A DNA stretch of 64,000 nucleotides from contig JACFMQ010000003.1 in the NCBI GenBank assembly GCA_019455325.1, positions 124,001 to 188,000 on the forward strand, written 5' to 3'. The translations under genes were made by a program, and so were the position numbers. Position 1 is the first letter of the stretch, and the number at the start of each line of letters is the position of its first letter. The notes under the pieces are model-generated. The model ran no database searches and was not told where the DNA came from. It saw only the letters and a list, made by a program, of their open reading frames with translations. Positions 33,462-42,876 of the stretch are shown one piece after another. This stretch comes from Rhodocyclaceae bacterium (GTDB lineage: Bacteria > Pseudomonadota > Gammaproteobacteria > Burkholderiales > Rhodocyclaceae).

Positions 33462-34969
33462 CACAGGATCACCACGAAGGTCGCCATGACCATCAGCATC
33501 AGGTAGCGCGGCTGTTCGAGCAGCGCCTCCAGCGCCTTCAGCGCCTCGCCGGCGCGCCGCAGCAGATGCAGCGCACCGCCGCCGCCTCCTTGCAGCACCA
33601 GGCGCGTCTCGAAACGCTGCATGGCTTCGGCCAGGCGGGCCAGCGCGCGGCCGGCGAGACCGGCGTCGACCGGGCCGTCGCCGTCGCCGGGCGCGCCGAC
33701 GAGGCGCTCGATGACGCGCTCGTCGAGCGCGCGCACGTCGCGCCCGAGCGACAGCGTCGGCCGCAGCAGCAGCACGCGCGCCAGCGATTCCAGCCAGAAG
33801 CGTTGCAGCGCCGCGGTGTAGAGCAGCGCGCGGCCGGCGAGCCAGGCCGGCGGCGGCGCCGGCCGCGGCGCCAGTTGCAGGTACGAGGGCGAGAGCAGGA
33901 ACTGGTAGCCGCGCCACAGCGCATGCAGCGCCAGATGCCAGGCGGCGAGCGTGGTCCAGCCGAGGCCGCAGGCGAGCACCATCAGCCCGGCCTGGGTGAC
34001 CGTGGCGAAGGCCAGCGCCGTCTTCACGTCGCTCGCCGTGCGCCCGCACAGCCAGCCGTAGAGCGCGCTCGCCGCGCCGGCCAGCGCCACGGCCGCGGCC
34101 ATGTCCGGCACCTGCTGCACGAGCGGGTCGATGCGGATCAGCAGGAAGACGCCGGCGTGCACCATCAGCGAACCGTAGAACACCGCCGACGACGGCGTCG
34201 GCCCCTCCAGCGCGCGGCCGATCCACGGCGTGAACGGCAGTTGCGCCGATTTCGCCAGCGCGGCGACGACGAGGCCGAGCGCCAGCATGCGCGCCTTCAC
34301 CGTCTCCGACACGCTGCCGCCGGCCAGCTCCGGCCACTCGACCGAACCGAGCCACCAGTAGGCCAGCCCGATGGCGAGCAGGAAGCCGGCGTCGCCGATG
34401 CGGTTGGCGAGGAAGGCGAAGAGCGCGTTGCCGGTCGCCTGCGGCCGCTCGTCGGCGAAGCCGATGAGCAGCCAGGAGGCGAAGCCGCACAGCTCCCAGC
34501 CGACGAAGGCGAGCACCGCGTTGCCGGCGAGCACGATGAGCAGCATGCCGCCGAGGAACAGGTTCATGCCGACGAAGAAGCGGTGGAAGCCGGGCTCGCG
34601 GTGCAGATAATTGACCGAGAAGCCGATCGTCGCCCAGCCGACGAAGGCGACCAGCAGGCCGACGCCGAGCGCCGGCGTATCGAGCATGAAGGAGAACGGC
34701 ACGGCGACGTCGGGCGCGGCGAACCATTCGCCGAGCGCGACCTGGCCGGGCGCGCCGGCGGCTGCGGCGCCGACGCCGAGCACGAACAGCAGGAGCAGCG
34801 CGCCGAGCGCCGCGCCGCGCGAGACGGCGGCGGTGGCCGGCTCGGCGGCGTCGCCGGCCGCGCCGCGCAACGCCCGCACGGCGACGAACAGCGCCGCCGC
34901 CAGCGGCAGCGCCGGCGCCAGCCAGACGAGCGGCACCCAGGCGGCGAGCATTTCCGGCAGCGCGCTCAT
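33461..34969 (-). CDS. dabB: NuoL/ND5-like subunit, probable DabB
   Basis: A 502-residue membrane protein related to NuoL. It has the ND5-type start (LVWLAPALPLAAALFVAV), the NYLHREPGFHRFFVGMNLF segment, and FVGWELCGFASWLLIGF with the coupling Glu. The DabB-like run ALAKSAQLPFTPWIGRALEGPTPSSAVFYGSLMVHAGVFLLIR follows. It lies 49 nt downstream of dabA. In described DAB systems a single DabB of this family forms the membrane half and energises DabA with the proton gradient. This is the best DabB candidate of the four antiporter-like genes here. Confidence 0.8.
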   Translation of the reverse strand: MSALPEMLAAWVPLVWLAPALPLAAALFVAVRALRGAAGDAAEPATAAVSRGAALGALLLLFVLGVGAAAAGAPGQVALGEWFAAPDVAVPFSFMLDTPALGVGLLVAFVGWATIGFSVNYLHREPGFHRFFVGMNLFLGGMLLIVLAGNAVLAFVGWELCGFASWLLIGFADERPQATGNALFAFLANRIGDAGFLLAIGLAYWWLGSVEWPELAGGSVSETVKARMLALGLVVAALAKSAQLPFTPWIGRALEGPTPSSAVFYGSLMVHAGVFLLIRIDPLVQQVPDMAAAVALAGAASALYGWLCGRTASDVKTALAFATVTQAGLMVLACGLGWTTLAAWHLALHALWRGYQFLLSPSYLQLAPRPAPPPAWLAGRALLYTAALQRFWLESLARVLLLRPTLSLGRDVRALDERVIERLVGAPGDGDGPVDAGLAGRALARLAEAMQRFETRLVLQGGGGGALHLLRRAGEALKALEALLEQPRYLMLMVMATFVVIL

Positions 34970-35018
34970 CGTTCGCTCCGATCGTTGGCGGCGCCGCGCG
35001 GCGCCCGGCCGGCGGCGT

Positions 35019-38000
35019 TCATGCCGTCGGCTCCAGCAGCGCCGGCGGCAGCGGCTCGCGGTGGTCGGCGAGCCAGGCCGCCGACGAGGCGGCGCGCGGC
35101 ACCGGCGTACCGTCGTCGCGCCACGGCAGCCAGCCGCGCGCCGGGTCGAACGAGAAGATCTCGCCGCTCGCCGGCTCCTGCACCGCGACGTTGATCCAGC
35201 CGTTGCCGATCAGTTCGCGCAGCGGCGGCTGCCGCTCGTAGATGGCGGCGACGACCGCGCGCGTCTGCTCGACGACGACCAGGAGACGCATCGGCTCGTG
35301 GATCTCGATCATCTGCCGCGGCAGCCCGGTGCGCAGATCGGAGGCCGTGCCCTCCATGACGCCGACGAGGCCGGCGAGGTTGTGCGTGATCTTGCTGCCG
35401 CAGCCGAAGCGCCGGTTGTCCACGGTCGAGAAGTAGTATTCGAGCGCGATGCCGGCGCCGACCGGGCCGGCGGCGAGCAGGATGGCTTCGAGCACGGCGC
35501 CGTCGGCGTCGTCCGTCGGATCGTAGGAGATGAGGAAGACGCGGCGGTCGAAGAAAGCGCCGCGGCTCATCGCGCGGCGGCCGATGAAGGCGGCGGCGAC
35601 CGTCGCGTGGCCGAGCTCCGGCCGCGCCTGCGACCAGTCGTGGCGGCGGCCGGCGAGATGCGCGAGGGCGCGCGCCGCGCCGGGCGAGCGCGGCGCCGAG
35701 GCGAAGCGGCGGCAGCGTTCGACCGCGTGCCGGGCGAGCGCCTCGGCGAGGTCACGGCCGAGCGCGGCGAAGCGCTCGCCATGGCTCTCGGGCAGCGCGT
35801 CGAGGTCGAACCAGGTCATCGACTCGTCGCCGGTGTTGTGCTCGGCGCCGAGGAAGCGGCAGTCGTCGGGAATGGGGATGCCGCGTGCGGCCAGCCCGGC
35901 GCGCACCTCCGGCCGGTTGGCCATGGCCGCGAAGGCGCGCGCGCTCGGCCCGCCGTGGCGGCCGGAACAGGCGCCACAGTCGTAGGCTGCGAGGTGCGGG
36001 TTGTTGGCGCTGTTCGAACCGTGGCCGACGATGACGACGAGCGGAGCGAAGTCCTTGGTCAAGCCGATGCTGACCAGGAAGCCGGCGACGCGCGCGACCT
36101 GCTCGGCGTCGGTGAAGCCGGCGCGCGGCGCGCCTGCGTCGGCGGCCTCCGCCGTCAGCGCCAGCCGCGTCGGCACCGCGCCGTCGAAGCCCTCGCGCCA
36201 GCGGCGCAGCCATTCGCCGAGCGTCGCCGGCGCCAGCGCCTGCACGGCCAGCGCGCCGAGCGCCAGCGGCGCGGCCAGAGCGGTCAAGAGCGGCGCCGCG
36301 ACGAGGCCGTCGCGCGTCGCGCCGTGCAGCCGCTGGCGCCACGCCAGGCGCTGCGCGCGGCGGCGCGCGTGCCGGTCGGCGGTGTCGCCGGCGCCCTCGG
36401 CCGGCAGCTCGCGCACTTCGTTCGCCGGCGTCACCACCACCGGACAGAGCGCCGTCGGCGCCGTATCGTCGAGCCCGCGCCAGTACATCGGCACGCCGAA
36501 GAAGCCGGCGGCGCCGAAGGTGTGCAGCGCCGGATTGACCTCCTCCAGGTGCCGGCGCGTGCCCTCCTCGCGGTCGTCCATGCAGAACACCAGTTGCGCC
36601 TCGGCGCGGCCGGCGCCGGCGGCCGCGCGGCCGTGATTGGCGGCGAGCGCGGCGAAGATCCGCTGCCGGTGGCGTTCCTCGTAGGCGAGCAGCCAGACGT
36701 GGCCGCGCCGGTCGGCGTCGAGCGTCGCCGCGGCGAGCAGCGCCTCGGCGCCGGAGCGGCCGGCGGCGGCGAGCGCCGCGGCATCGAGCCCGAGGCGCTG
36801 CGCCAGCACGAACAGCGGCCAGCGCCGGTCGGGCGCATCGCCGGCCGGCGGCGCCGCGCTGGCGTGCTCGGCCAGCCGCTCCCAGTCCTGCGGCGCCGCG
36901 CCCTCGCCGTCGATCAGGCGCTGCGCGGCCTGCGCGTCGGCCTCGTTCAGCCGGCCGGCGAAGCGCGCGTGGCGCACCCACAGCTCGGCCGGATGCGTCA
37001 GGAAATGGTCGCCCAGCTCGGAGAGGAACAGCGGCAGGCCCCAGGTGCGGCGCACCAGGTCCTCACAGCACAGGCGTTCGAGCACCAGGCGCACGGCCAG
37101 ATAATCGACCATCGCCACCGGCGCCGGCTCGTCCGCGCCGCCGTGCCGGTCGCGCCACAGGAACATGCCGGACCAGCCGGGCAGGTCGAGCGCCAGCCGT
37201 TCGAGGTAGCCACCCCAGTTCGCCTCGTTCGGGCCGAGGTGGATCAGCTCGCGGGCGATGGCGTCCACCGGGTCGTCGGGCAGTACCGCGATCTCATCGC
37301 GCGCAGCAACCAGTTCGTCCAGCTCCCAGCCCCAGTCGACGCCGGCGCTGGCACGCCAGGCGGCGTAGAAGCCGGCGGCGCGCGCCGGGTTGCGCCAGCC
37401 GGCGACGCCGAGGTCGAGATGCGCGCCGAGGTGGCGGATGAGCAGCGGCCGCACCGCTTCCTGCACGTCCTCGCCGGTCAGCCGGGCGAGCAGCGCGGCC
37501 AGCGTCCACTCGCCGCCGACGCGGCCGACGAGTTCGCTCCACAGGCCGCGCGCCGCCTGCCGCCACTCGGCCGGCGCCGGCGTCGGCGGGAAGACGTCGG
37601 CGAAGCGGGCGTCACCGGCCGGCGACGGCGCGGCAGCGCCGAGCAGCGCATCGGCCGCCGCCCACAGTGCGCGCAGCGCCGCCGTCTCGTCGCCGGCCGC
37701 GCGCAGCCGTGCGTCCGCCGCCAGCGACAGGTTCGGGCGCCGGCAAAGCAGTGTGCCCTCCTCGCTCAGCCAGGCGATGCGCGCCGCCGACGGCGGCGCC
37801 AGATCGTCGAGGAAGGCTTCGCGCAGCGCCGCCCGCCGCGTCAGCGCCGGCCAGCCCGGCACGGGCTCGTCGAGGCCGGGCAGGCCGGCGGCGACGAAGG
37901 CGGCGTCGAGGTCGACCGGCAGGATGCGGCCGGCGGCCAGCCATTCGCGGCACTGCACCTCCTCCGCCCACGGCCGGGCGCCGGTGAGGCGCGCCGCCTT

Positions 38001-38153
38001 CGCCAACGCCTCGGGGAACGGCAGGTGCTGCAAACCGTGCAGCGTGTTGTGGTGCACGAAGTCGCGGATCGGCGCCTGCGCCGGCAGCACGTGTTCGAGG
38101 TGCGCGATCCACCCGGCGAGGCGCTCGCGCAGCGCGTGTCCGCTGCCGCTCAT
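35019..38153 (-). CDS. dabA: DabA (DUF2309), inorganic-carbon uptake subunit, long form
   Basis: A 1044-residue DUF2309 protein. DabA is the cytoplasmic zinc protein of the DAB energy-coupled inorganic-carbon accumulation system and is thought to act as a vectorial, beta-carbonic-anhydrase-like CO2 hydrase. The site is complete: Cys524 and Asp526 in QLVFCMDDREEGTRRHLEEV, His711 in VVIVGHGSNSANNP, and Cys726 in AAYDCGACSGRHGG. The His-to-Cys spacing of 15 equals that of the Halothiobacillus protein. The N-terminus has the family PIRDFVHHNTLHGLQHLPF. It is about 200 residues longer than the best-known DabA. Its neighbours are four NuoL/M-like subunits. Confidence 0.9.
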   Translation of the reverse strand: MSGSGHALRERLAGWIAHLEHVLPAQAPIRDFVHHNTLHGLQHLPFPEALAKAARLTGARPWAEEVQCREWLAAGRILPVDLDAAFVAAGLPGLDEPVPGWPALTRRAALREAFLDDLAPPSAARIAWLSEEGTLLCRRPNLSLAADARLRAAGDETAALRALWAAADALLGAAAPSPAGDARFADVFPPTPAPAEWRQAARGLWSELVGRVGGEWTLAALLARLTGEDVQEAVRPLLIRHLGAHLDLGVAGWRNPARAAGFYAAWRASAGVDWGWELDELVAARDEIAVLPDDPVDAIARELIHLGPNEANWGGYLERLALDLPGWSGMFLWRDRHGGADEPAPVAMVDYLAVRLVLERLCCEDLVRRTWGLPLFLSELGDHFLTHPAELWVRHARFAGRLNEADAQAAQRLIDGEGAAPQDWERLAEHASAAPPAGDAPDRRWPLFVLAQRLGLDAAALAAAGRSGAEALLAAATLDADRRGHVWLLAYEERHRQRIFAALAANHGRAAAGAGRAEAQLVFCMDDREEGTRRHLEEVNPALHTFGAAGFFGVPMYWRGLDDTAPTALCPVVVTPANEVRELPAEGAGDTADRHARRRAQRLAWRQRLHGATRDGLVAAPLLTALAAPLALGALAVQALAPATLGEWLRRWREGFDGAVPTRLALTAEAADAGAPRAGFTDAEQVARVAGFLVSIGLTKDFAPLVVIVGHGSNSANNPHLAAYDCGACSGRHGGPSARAFAAMANRPEVRAGLAARGIPIPDDCRFLGAEHNTGDESMTWFDLDALPESHGERFAALGRDLAEALARHAVERCRRFASAPRSPGAARALAHLAGRRHDWSQARPELGHATVAAAFIGRRAMSRGAFFDRRVFLISYDPTDDADGAVLEAILLAAGPVGAGIALEYYFSTVDNRRFGCGSKITHNLAGLVGVMEGTASDLRTGLPRQMIEIHEPMRLLVVVEQTRAVVAAIYERQPPLRELIGNGWINVAVQEPASGEIFSFDPARGWLPWRDDGTPVPRAASSAAWLADHREPLPPALLEPTA

Positions 38154-38195
38154 GGCGCGTCTCCCGGCAAGGGCGTGTGCGGAATGCGCGCCATC

Positions 38196-39647
38196 TCAGC
38201 CCCCGAACAGGCGAGCGATCTCGCGCAGCGAGGCCGCCGAGACGGCGAGCAGCGGCGCCGGCCAGAGGCCGGCGACGAGGATGCCGGCGACGAGCGTGCC
38301 GGCGGCCAGCCATTCGGCGGCGCCGAGGTCGGCCACCGCCGCGGCGTGCGGCCGGCCGCCGAGGCACAGGCGGCCGACGACGCGCAGCGCATAGGCGGCG
38401 CTGATCAGCACGGCCAGCGAGAGCAGCGCCACCCAGCCCTGCCAGCGGCCGAAGGCGCCGATCAGCACGTGCAGCTCGGCGACGAAGCCGGCGCCGGCCG
38501 GCAGCCCGGCGGCGGCGAGAAAGGCGAAGGCGAGCAGCGCGGCGAGCCGCGGCGCCTGCGCCGGCAGCGCCCCGATCTCGTCGAGCCGACGCGTGTGCGT
38601 GCGCTGGTAGAGCGCGCCGACGAGCAGGAAGAGCAGCGCCGCGGCGAGCCCGTGCGCGGTCATCTGGTAGACGGCGCCGGCCAGCCCGGTGACGTTGAGC
38701 GCGGCGATGCCGAGCAGGACGACGCCCATGTGCGCCACCGACGAGTAGGCGACGAGCTGCTTCAAATCGCTCTGCCGCCAGGCGAGCACGCTGCCGTAGA
38801 CCAGCGAGACGAGCGCCAGCGCGGCGAGCGCGTCCTGCAGCGCGAGCACCGCCGCCGGCAGCGTCTCGGCGGCGCGGATCAGGCCGTAGCCGCCCATCTT
38901 CAGCAGCACGCCGGAGAGCAGGATGGAGATCGGGCTCGGCGCCTCGACGTGCGCCAGCGGCAGCCAGCCGTGCAGCGGGAAAACCGGCATCTTGACGCCG
39001 AAGCCGATGAACAGGCCGGCGAAGATCAGGAGCTGCGTCGCCGTCGGCAGGCCGCGCCCGCCCTCGGCCATGTCGGCCATGGCGAAGCTGTGGCCGGGCG
39101 CTGCGTCGTAGAGCAGCAGCAGCGCGACGAGCATGAACACCGAGCCGCCGAGCGTGTAGAGCACGAAGTTGAGCGCCGCGCGGTGGCGCTGCGCGCCGCC
39201 CATGCGGTCGATCAGGAAGAACAGCGGGATCAGCGTCAGTTCCCAGAAGACGTAGAACAGCGACCAGTCGCGCGCGAGGAAGACGCCGAGCATCGCCGAT
39301 TCGAGCACGAGCAGCAGCGAGAAGTAGAGGCGCGCGCCCTTGCGGATGCCGCCCGAGGCAAGGACGGCGACGACGCAGAGCAGCGTGGCCAGCAGCAGCA
39401 TGGGCAGCGAGACGCCGTCGACGCCGAGGGCGAAGCTGGAGCCGACGCGCGGGTTCCACGGTCGCGTCTCGAAATACTGCTGGGTGGCGAGGCCGCTGTC
39501 GAAGCCGGCGGCGAGGAGCACGGCGACCGCCAGCGCGGCGGCGGAGACCGCCAGTGCGGTCCCCCGGATCAGCGCCGGCCGGCGCGCCGGCAGCACGGCG
39601 ATCAGGAGGGCGCCGGCAAGCGGCAGCAATAGCAGGGTTTTCAGCAC
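38196..39647 (-). CDS. NuoM-like proton-translocating subunit of the DAB cluster (first gene)
   Basis: A 483-residue Proton_antipo_M protein and the first gene of the leftward cluster, 42 nt before dabA. Of the three M-type copies it is closest to canonical NuoM. It has FYVFWELTLIPLFFLIDRMGG with the coupling Glu, GFGVKMPVFPLHGWLPLAHVEAPSPISILLSGVLLKMGGYGLIR with both lysines, and AYSSVAHMGVVLLG. An N-terminal DPVS-type segment (GVDGVSLPMLLLATLL) is present. It could be mistaken for nuoM, but dabA follows it and no other complex I genes do. Confidence 0.85.
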   Translation of the reverse strand: MLKTLLLLPLAGALLIAVLPARRPALIRGTALAVSAAALAVAVLLAAGFDSGLATQQYFETRPWNPRVGSSFALGVDGVSLPMLLLATLLCVVAVLASGGIRKGARLYFSLLLVLESAMLGVFLARDWSLFYVFWELTLIPLFFLIDRMGGAQRHRAALNFVLYTLGGSVFMLVALLLLYDAAPGHSFAMADMAEGGRGLPTATQLLIFAGLFIGFGVKMPVFPLHGWLPLAHVEAPSPISILLSGVLLKMGGYGLIRAAETLPAAVLALQDALAALALVSLVYGSVLAWRQSDLKQLVAYSSVAHMGVVLLGIAALNVTGLAGAVYQMTAHGLAAALLFLLVGALYQRTHTRRLDEIGALPAQAPRLAALLAFAFLAAAGLPAGAGFVAELHVLIGAFGRWQGWVALLSLAVLISAAYALRVVGRLCLGGRPHAAAVADLGAAEWLAAGTLVAGILVAGLWPAPLLAVSAASLREIARLFGG

Positions 39648-39778
39648 CGGCGCGATCCGACCTCTCGCATGCCGTGTCTCCTCCTGACGATTTATCCTTG
39701 TTGTGTCCGGCGATTATGCCAGCACCGGGGAGTCAGGCGAAGGGCATGCGGCGATTTCTGCGCGCCGCGCGCGCCGGC

Positions 39779-40216
39779 TCAGCGCTTGGCGAACTTGGCG
39801 GCCAGCCGATTCAGCTTTTCGGTGCGGCGCTGCGCCGCCTGCTCGGCCTCTTTCACCGCCCGCTCGGCGGCTTCCTTGGCCCGGCGCTGTTCGGCCTCCT
39901 TGCGGAAGCGCTCGCGCAGGGTTTCGGCGGCGTGCGTGCGATGCTCCTCGGTGAGCTCGGCGACGGCATTGCCGTCGAGGTCGAAGCGCTGGCCGCCCTT
40001 CTCCACCGTCTTCAGGTAGCGCACCGACGCGGTGTGCGTGCGCAGCGCCAGCCGCAGCAGCTTGCGGTCGAGATCGGGACGGGCGGCGAGCAACTGCTTG
40101 TCCACGCCGATGGCGAGCGGCCGGAATTCGCGGAAGACGACGTACTGCTCCTGCAGTTCCTTGAGCAGGGCGCGGGCCGAGGCGATCGGCGACGGGCTGG
40201 GCGAGGCGACGTTCAT
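39779..40216 (-). CDS. ProQ/FinO-family RNA-binding protein
   Basis: A 145-residue protein with a ProQ/FinO domain at residues about 12-105 (ARALLKELQEQYVVFREFRPLAIGVDKQLLAARP, then RYLKTVEKGGQRFDLDGNAVAELTEEHRTHAAETLRER). This domain is known to bind structured RNAs and act as an sRNA chaperone. The C-terminal ~35 residues are a Lys/Arg/Ala/Glu helix ending KLNRLAAKFAKR, like the basic extensions of minimal ProQ proteins. It is a single gene, divergent from the dehydrogenase gene at 40338. Confidence 0.88.
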   Translation of the reverse strand: MNVASPSPSPIASARALLKELQEQYVVFREFRPLAIGVDKQLLAARPDLDRKLLRLALRTHTASVRYLKTVEKGGQRFDLDGNAVAELTEEHRTHAAETLRERFRKEAEQRRAKEAAERAVKEAEQAAQRRTEKLNRLAAKFAKR

Positions 40217-40292
40217 TGCGGTGCGACGGGCGGTGCGTTGAAAGGCGCAAGCCTATCACGACGCGCCGGCCGCGGCGATGCGGCGGCGGGGC

Positions 40293-40298
40293 TACAAT
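40293..40298 (+). promoter_or_regulatory. -10 element (TACAAT) before the FAD-linked dehydrogenase gene
   Basis: TACAAT lies 39 bp before the start at 40338 in GC-rich surroundings. The -35 is not evident. Confidence 0.4.
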
Positions 40299-40337
40299 GG
40301 CCGACCGGCGCCTGCCCTCCCGTGTTCCGCCCCGACG

Positions 40338-41729
40338 ATGAGCCCTTCCTCCGCCCCTCCTTTCCCGGAATCCCTCGCCGCCGCGCTCGGCGAACGCTTC
40401 GGCGCGCGCTTCTCGCGCGGCGAGTCGGTCCGCCTGCAGCACGGCCGCGACGAATCGGTGCACGCGCCGCAGCCGCCGGACGCCGTCGTCTTCGCCGAGT
40501 CGACCGGGGAGGTCGCAGAAATCGTCCGCCTCTGCCGCGACCACAAGGTGCCGGTGATCCCCTACGGCGCCGGCAGCTCGGTCGAGGGCCACCTGCTCGC
40601 CGTGCGCGGCGGCGTCAGCGTCGACCTCTCGGGCATGAACCAGGTGCTCGCGGTGCACGCCGAGGATCTCGACGCCACGGTGCAGGCCGGCGTCACGCGC
40701 AAGCAGTTGAACGAGGCGCTGAAGGGCAGCGGCCTCTTCTTCCCGATCGACCCCGGCGCGGACGCCTCGCTCGGCGGCATGGCGGCGACGCGCGCCTCCG
40801 GCACCAACGCCGTGCGCTACGGCACGATGCGCGAGAACGTCATGGCGCTGACCGTGGTGCTCGCCGACGGCCGCGTCATCCGCACCGGCGGCCGGGCGCG
40901 GAAGTCCTCGGCCGGCTACGACCTGACGCGGCTGTTCGTCGGCTCGGAGGGCACGCTCGGCATCGTCACCGAGCTGACCGTCAAGCTGCATCCGGTGCCG
41001 GAGGCGATGTCCGCCGCCGTCTGCGCGTTTCCGGGCATCGACGAGGCGGTGCGCACCGTCATCCAGACCATCCAGATGGGCGTGCCGGTGGCGCGCATCG
41101 AACTGCTCGACGCGCTGACGCTGACCGCCATCAACCGCTTCAGCAAGACGACGCTGCCCGAACGGCCGACGCTGTTCTTCGAGTTCCACGGCAGCGAATC
41201 CGCGGTCGCCGAGCAGGCCGGGCTCGTGCAGCAGATCGCCGGCGAGCGCGGCGGCGAAAACTTCCAGTGGGCGATCCGGCCGGAAGAGCGCACGCGCCTG
41301 TGGCAGGCGCGGCACGACGCCTACCTCGCCTGCCTGCGGATGAAGCCCGGCGGCAAGGCTTTTCCGACCGACGTCTGCGTGCCGATCTCGCGGCTTGCCG
41401 AATGTATCGCCGAGACCAACGAAGACCTGCGCCGGGTGTCGATCCCGATCATGCTCTTCGGCCACGTCGGCGACGGCAACTTCCACCTCGTCGTGCTCGT
41501 CGACCCGGCCAGCGAAAAGGAGATGGCCGAGGCCGAGTGGATCAACGAGCGCGTCGTCGAGCGCGCGCTGGCCATGGAAGGCACCTGCACCGGCGAGCAC
41601 GGCATCGGGCTGGGCAAGCGGAAGTTCATGCTGCGCGAGCACGGCGAGGGCGCGGTCGACGTGATGCGCGCGCTCAAACGCGCACTCGACCCCGACGACC
41701 TGCTCAACCCCGGCAAGATCCTGCCCTGA
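40338..41729 (+). CDS. FAD-linked D-lactate/glycolate-type dehydrogenase
   Basis: A 463-residue flavoprotein of the GlcD/D-lactate dehydrogenase (cytochrome) family. The PCMH FAD-binding domain (residues about 40-215) contains VIPYGAGSSVEGHLLAVRGGVSVDL, DPGADASLGGMAATRASGTNAVRYGTMRENV and YDLTRLFVGSEGTLGIVTELTVKL. The FAD-oxidase C domain has the active-site GHVGDGNFHLVV and EHGIGLGKRKFM. It oxidises a 2-hydroxy acid and passes electrons to the respiratory chain; exact substrate uncertain. The start at MSPSSAPPFPESL was chosen; an earlier in-frame ATG is in the promoter region. Confidence 0.9.
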   Translation: MSPSSAPPFPESLAAALGERFGARFSRGESVRLQHGRDESVHAPQPPDAVVFAESTGEVAEIVRLCRDHKVPVIPYGAGSSVEGHLLAVRGGVSVDLSGMNQVLAVHAEDLDATVQAGVTRKQLNEALKGSGLFFPIDPGADASLGGMAATRASGTNAVRYGTMRENVMALTVVLADGRVIRTGGRARKSSAGYDLTRLFVGSEGTLGIVTELTVKLHPVPEAMSAAVCAFPGIDEAVRTVIQTIQMGVPVARIELLDALTLTAINRFSKTTLPERPTLFFEFHGSESAVAEQAGLVQQIAGERGGENFQWAIRPEERTRLWQARHDAYLACLRMKPGGKAFPTDVCVPISRLAECIAETNEDLRRVSIPIMLFGHVGDGNFHLVVLVDPASEKEMAEAEWINERVVERALAMEGTCTGEHGIGLGKRKFMLREHGEGAVDVMRALKRALDPDDLLNPGKILP

Positions 41730-41739
41730 GGCGGACGCC

Positions 41740-42666
<927 letters not shown>

Positions 42667-42781
42667 GGGGGACTCCGTTTCCGGGAAGGGTTCGGGGAGG
42701 GGCTGGGCGGATTATACCCAGCGGGCATCCGCCGCCGCGCCGGCTGCTGCGCCGCAACGTTACGCCGCTCCGACGGTCCAA

Positions 42782-42787
42782 TAGAAT
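42782..42787 (+). promoter_or_regulatory. -10 element (TAGAAT) before the indolepyruvate oxidoreductase gene
   Basis: TAGAAT lies 89 bp before the start at 42877 in the divergent region with the DUF808 gene. The -35 is not evident. Confidence 0.35.
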
Positions 42788-42876
42788 GACCGCGTCGCCC
42801 ACCGGCGACGAACGACATCAGGCCGGCGCATTCCACAAGAGCGCGACCGGATCGCAGCCAACGGAGGAGACTCAGA

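Noticed and set aside
34611-39632. Very long open frame on the plus strand across the DAB cluster (over 1600 codons)
   Set aside because: It is antisense to dabA and the NuoL/M-like genes, has Arg/Ala/Gly/Gln-biased low-complexity translation and no recognisable domain; a third-position GC artefact.
30485-39647. Respiratory complex I (nuo) operon
   Set aside because: Only L/M-type subunits are present, in several copies, arranged around a DUF2309 gene; NuoA-K and NuoN are missing, so a DAB-type system fits better.
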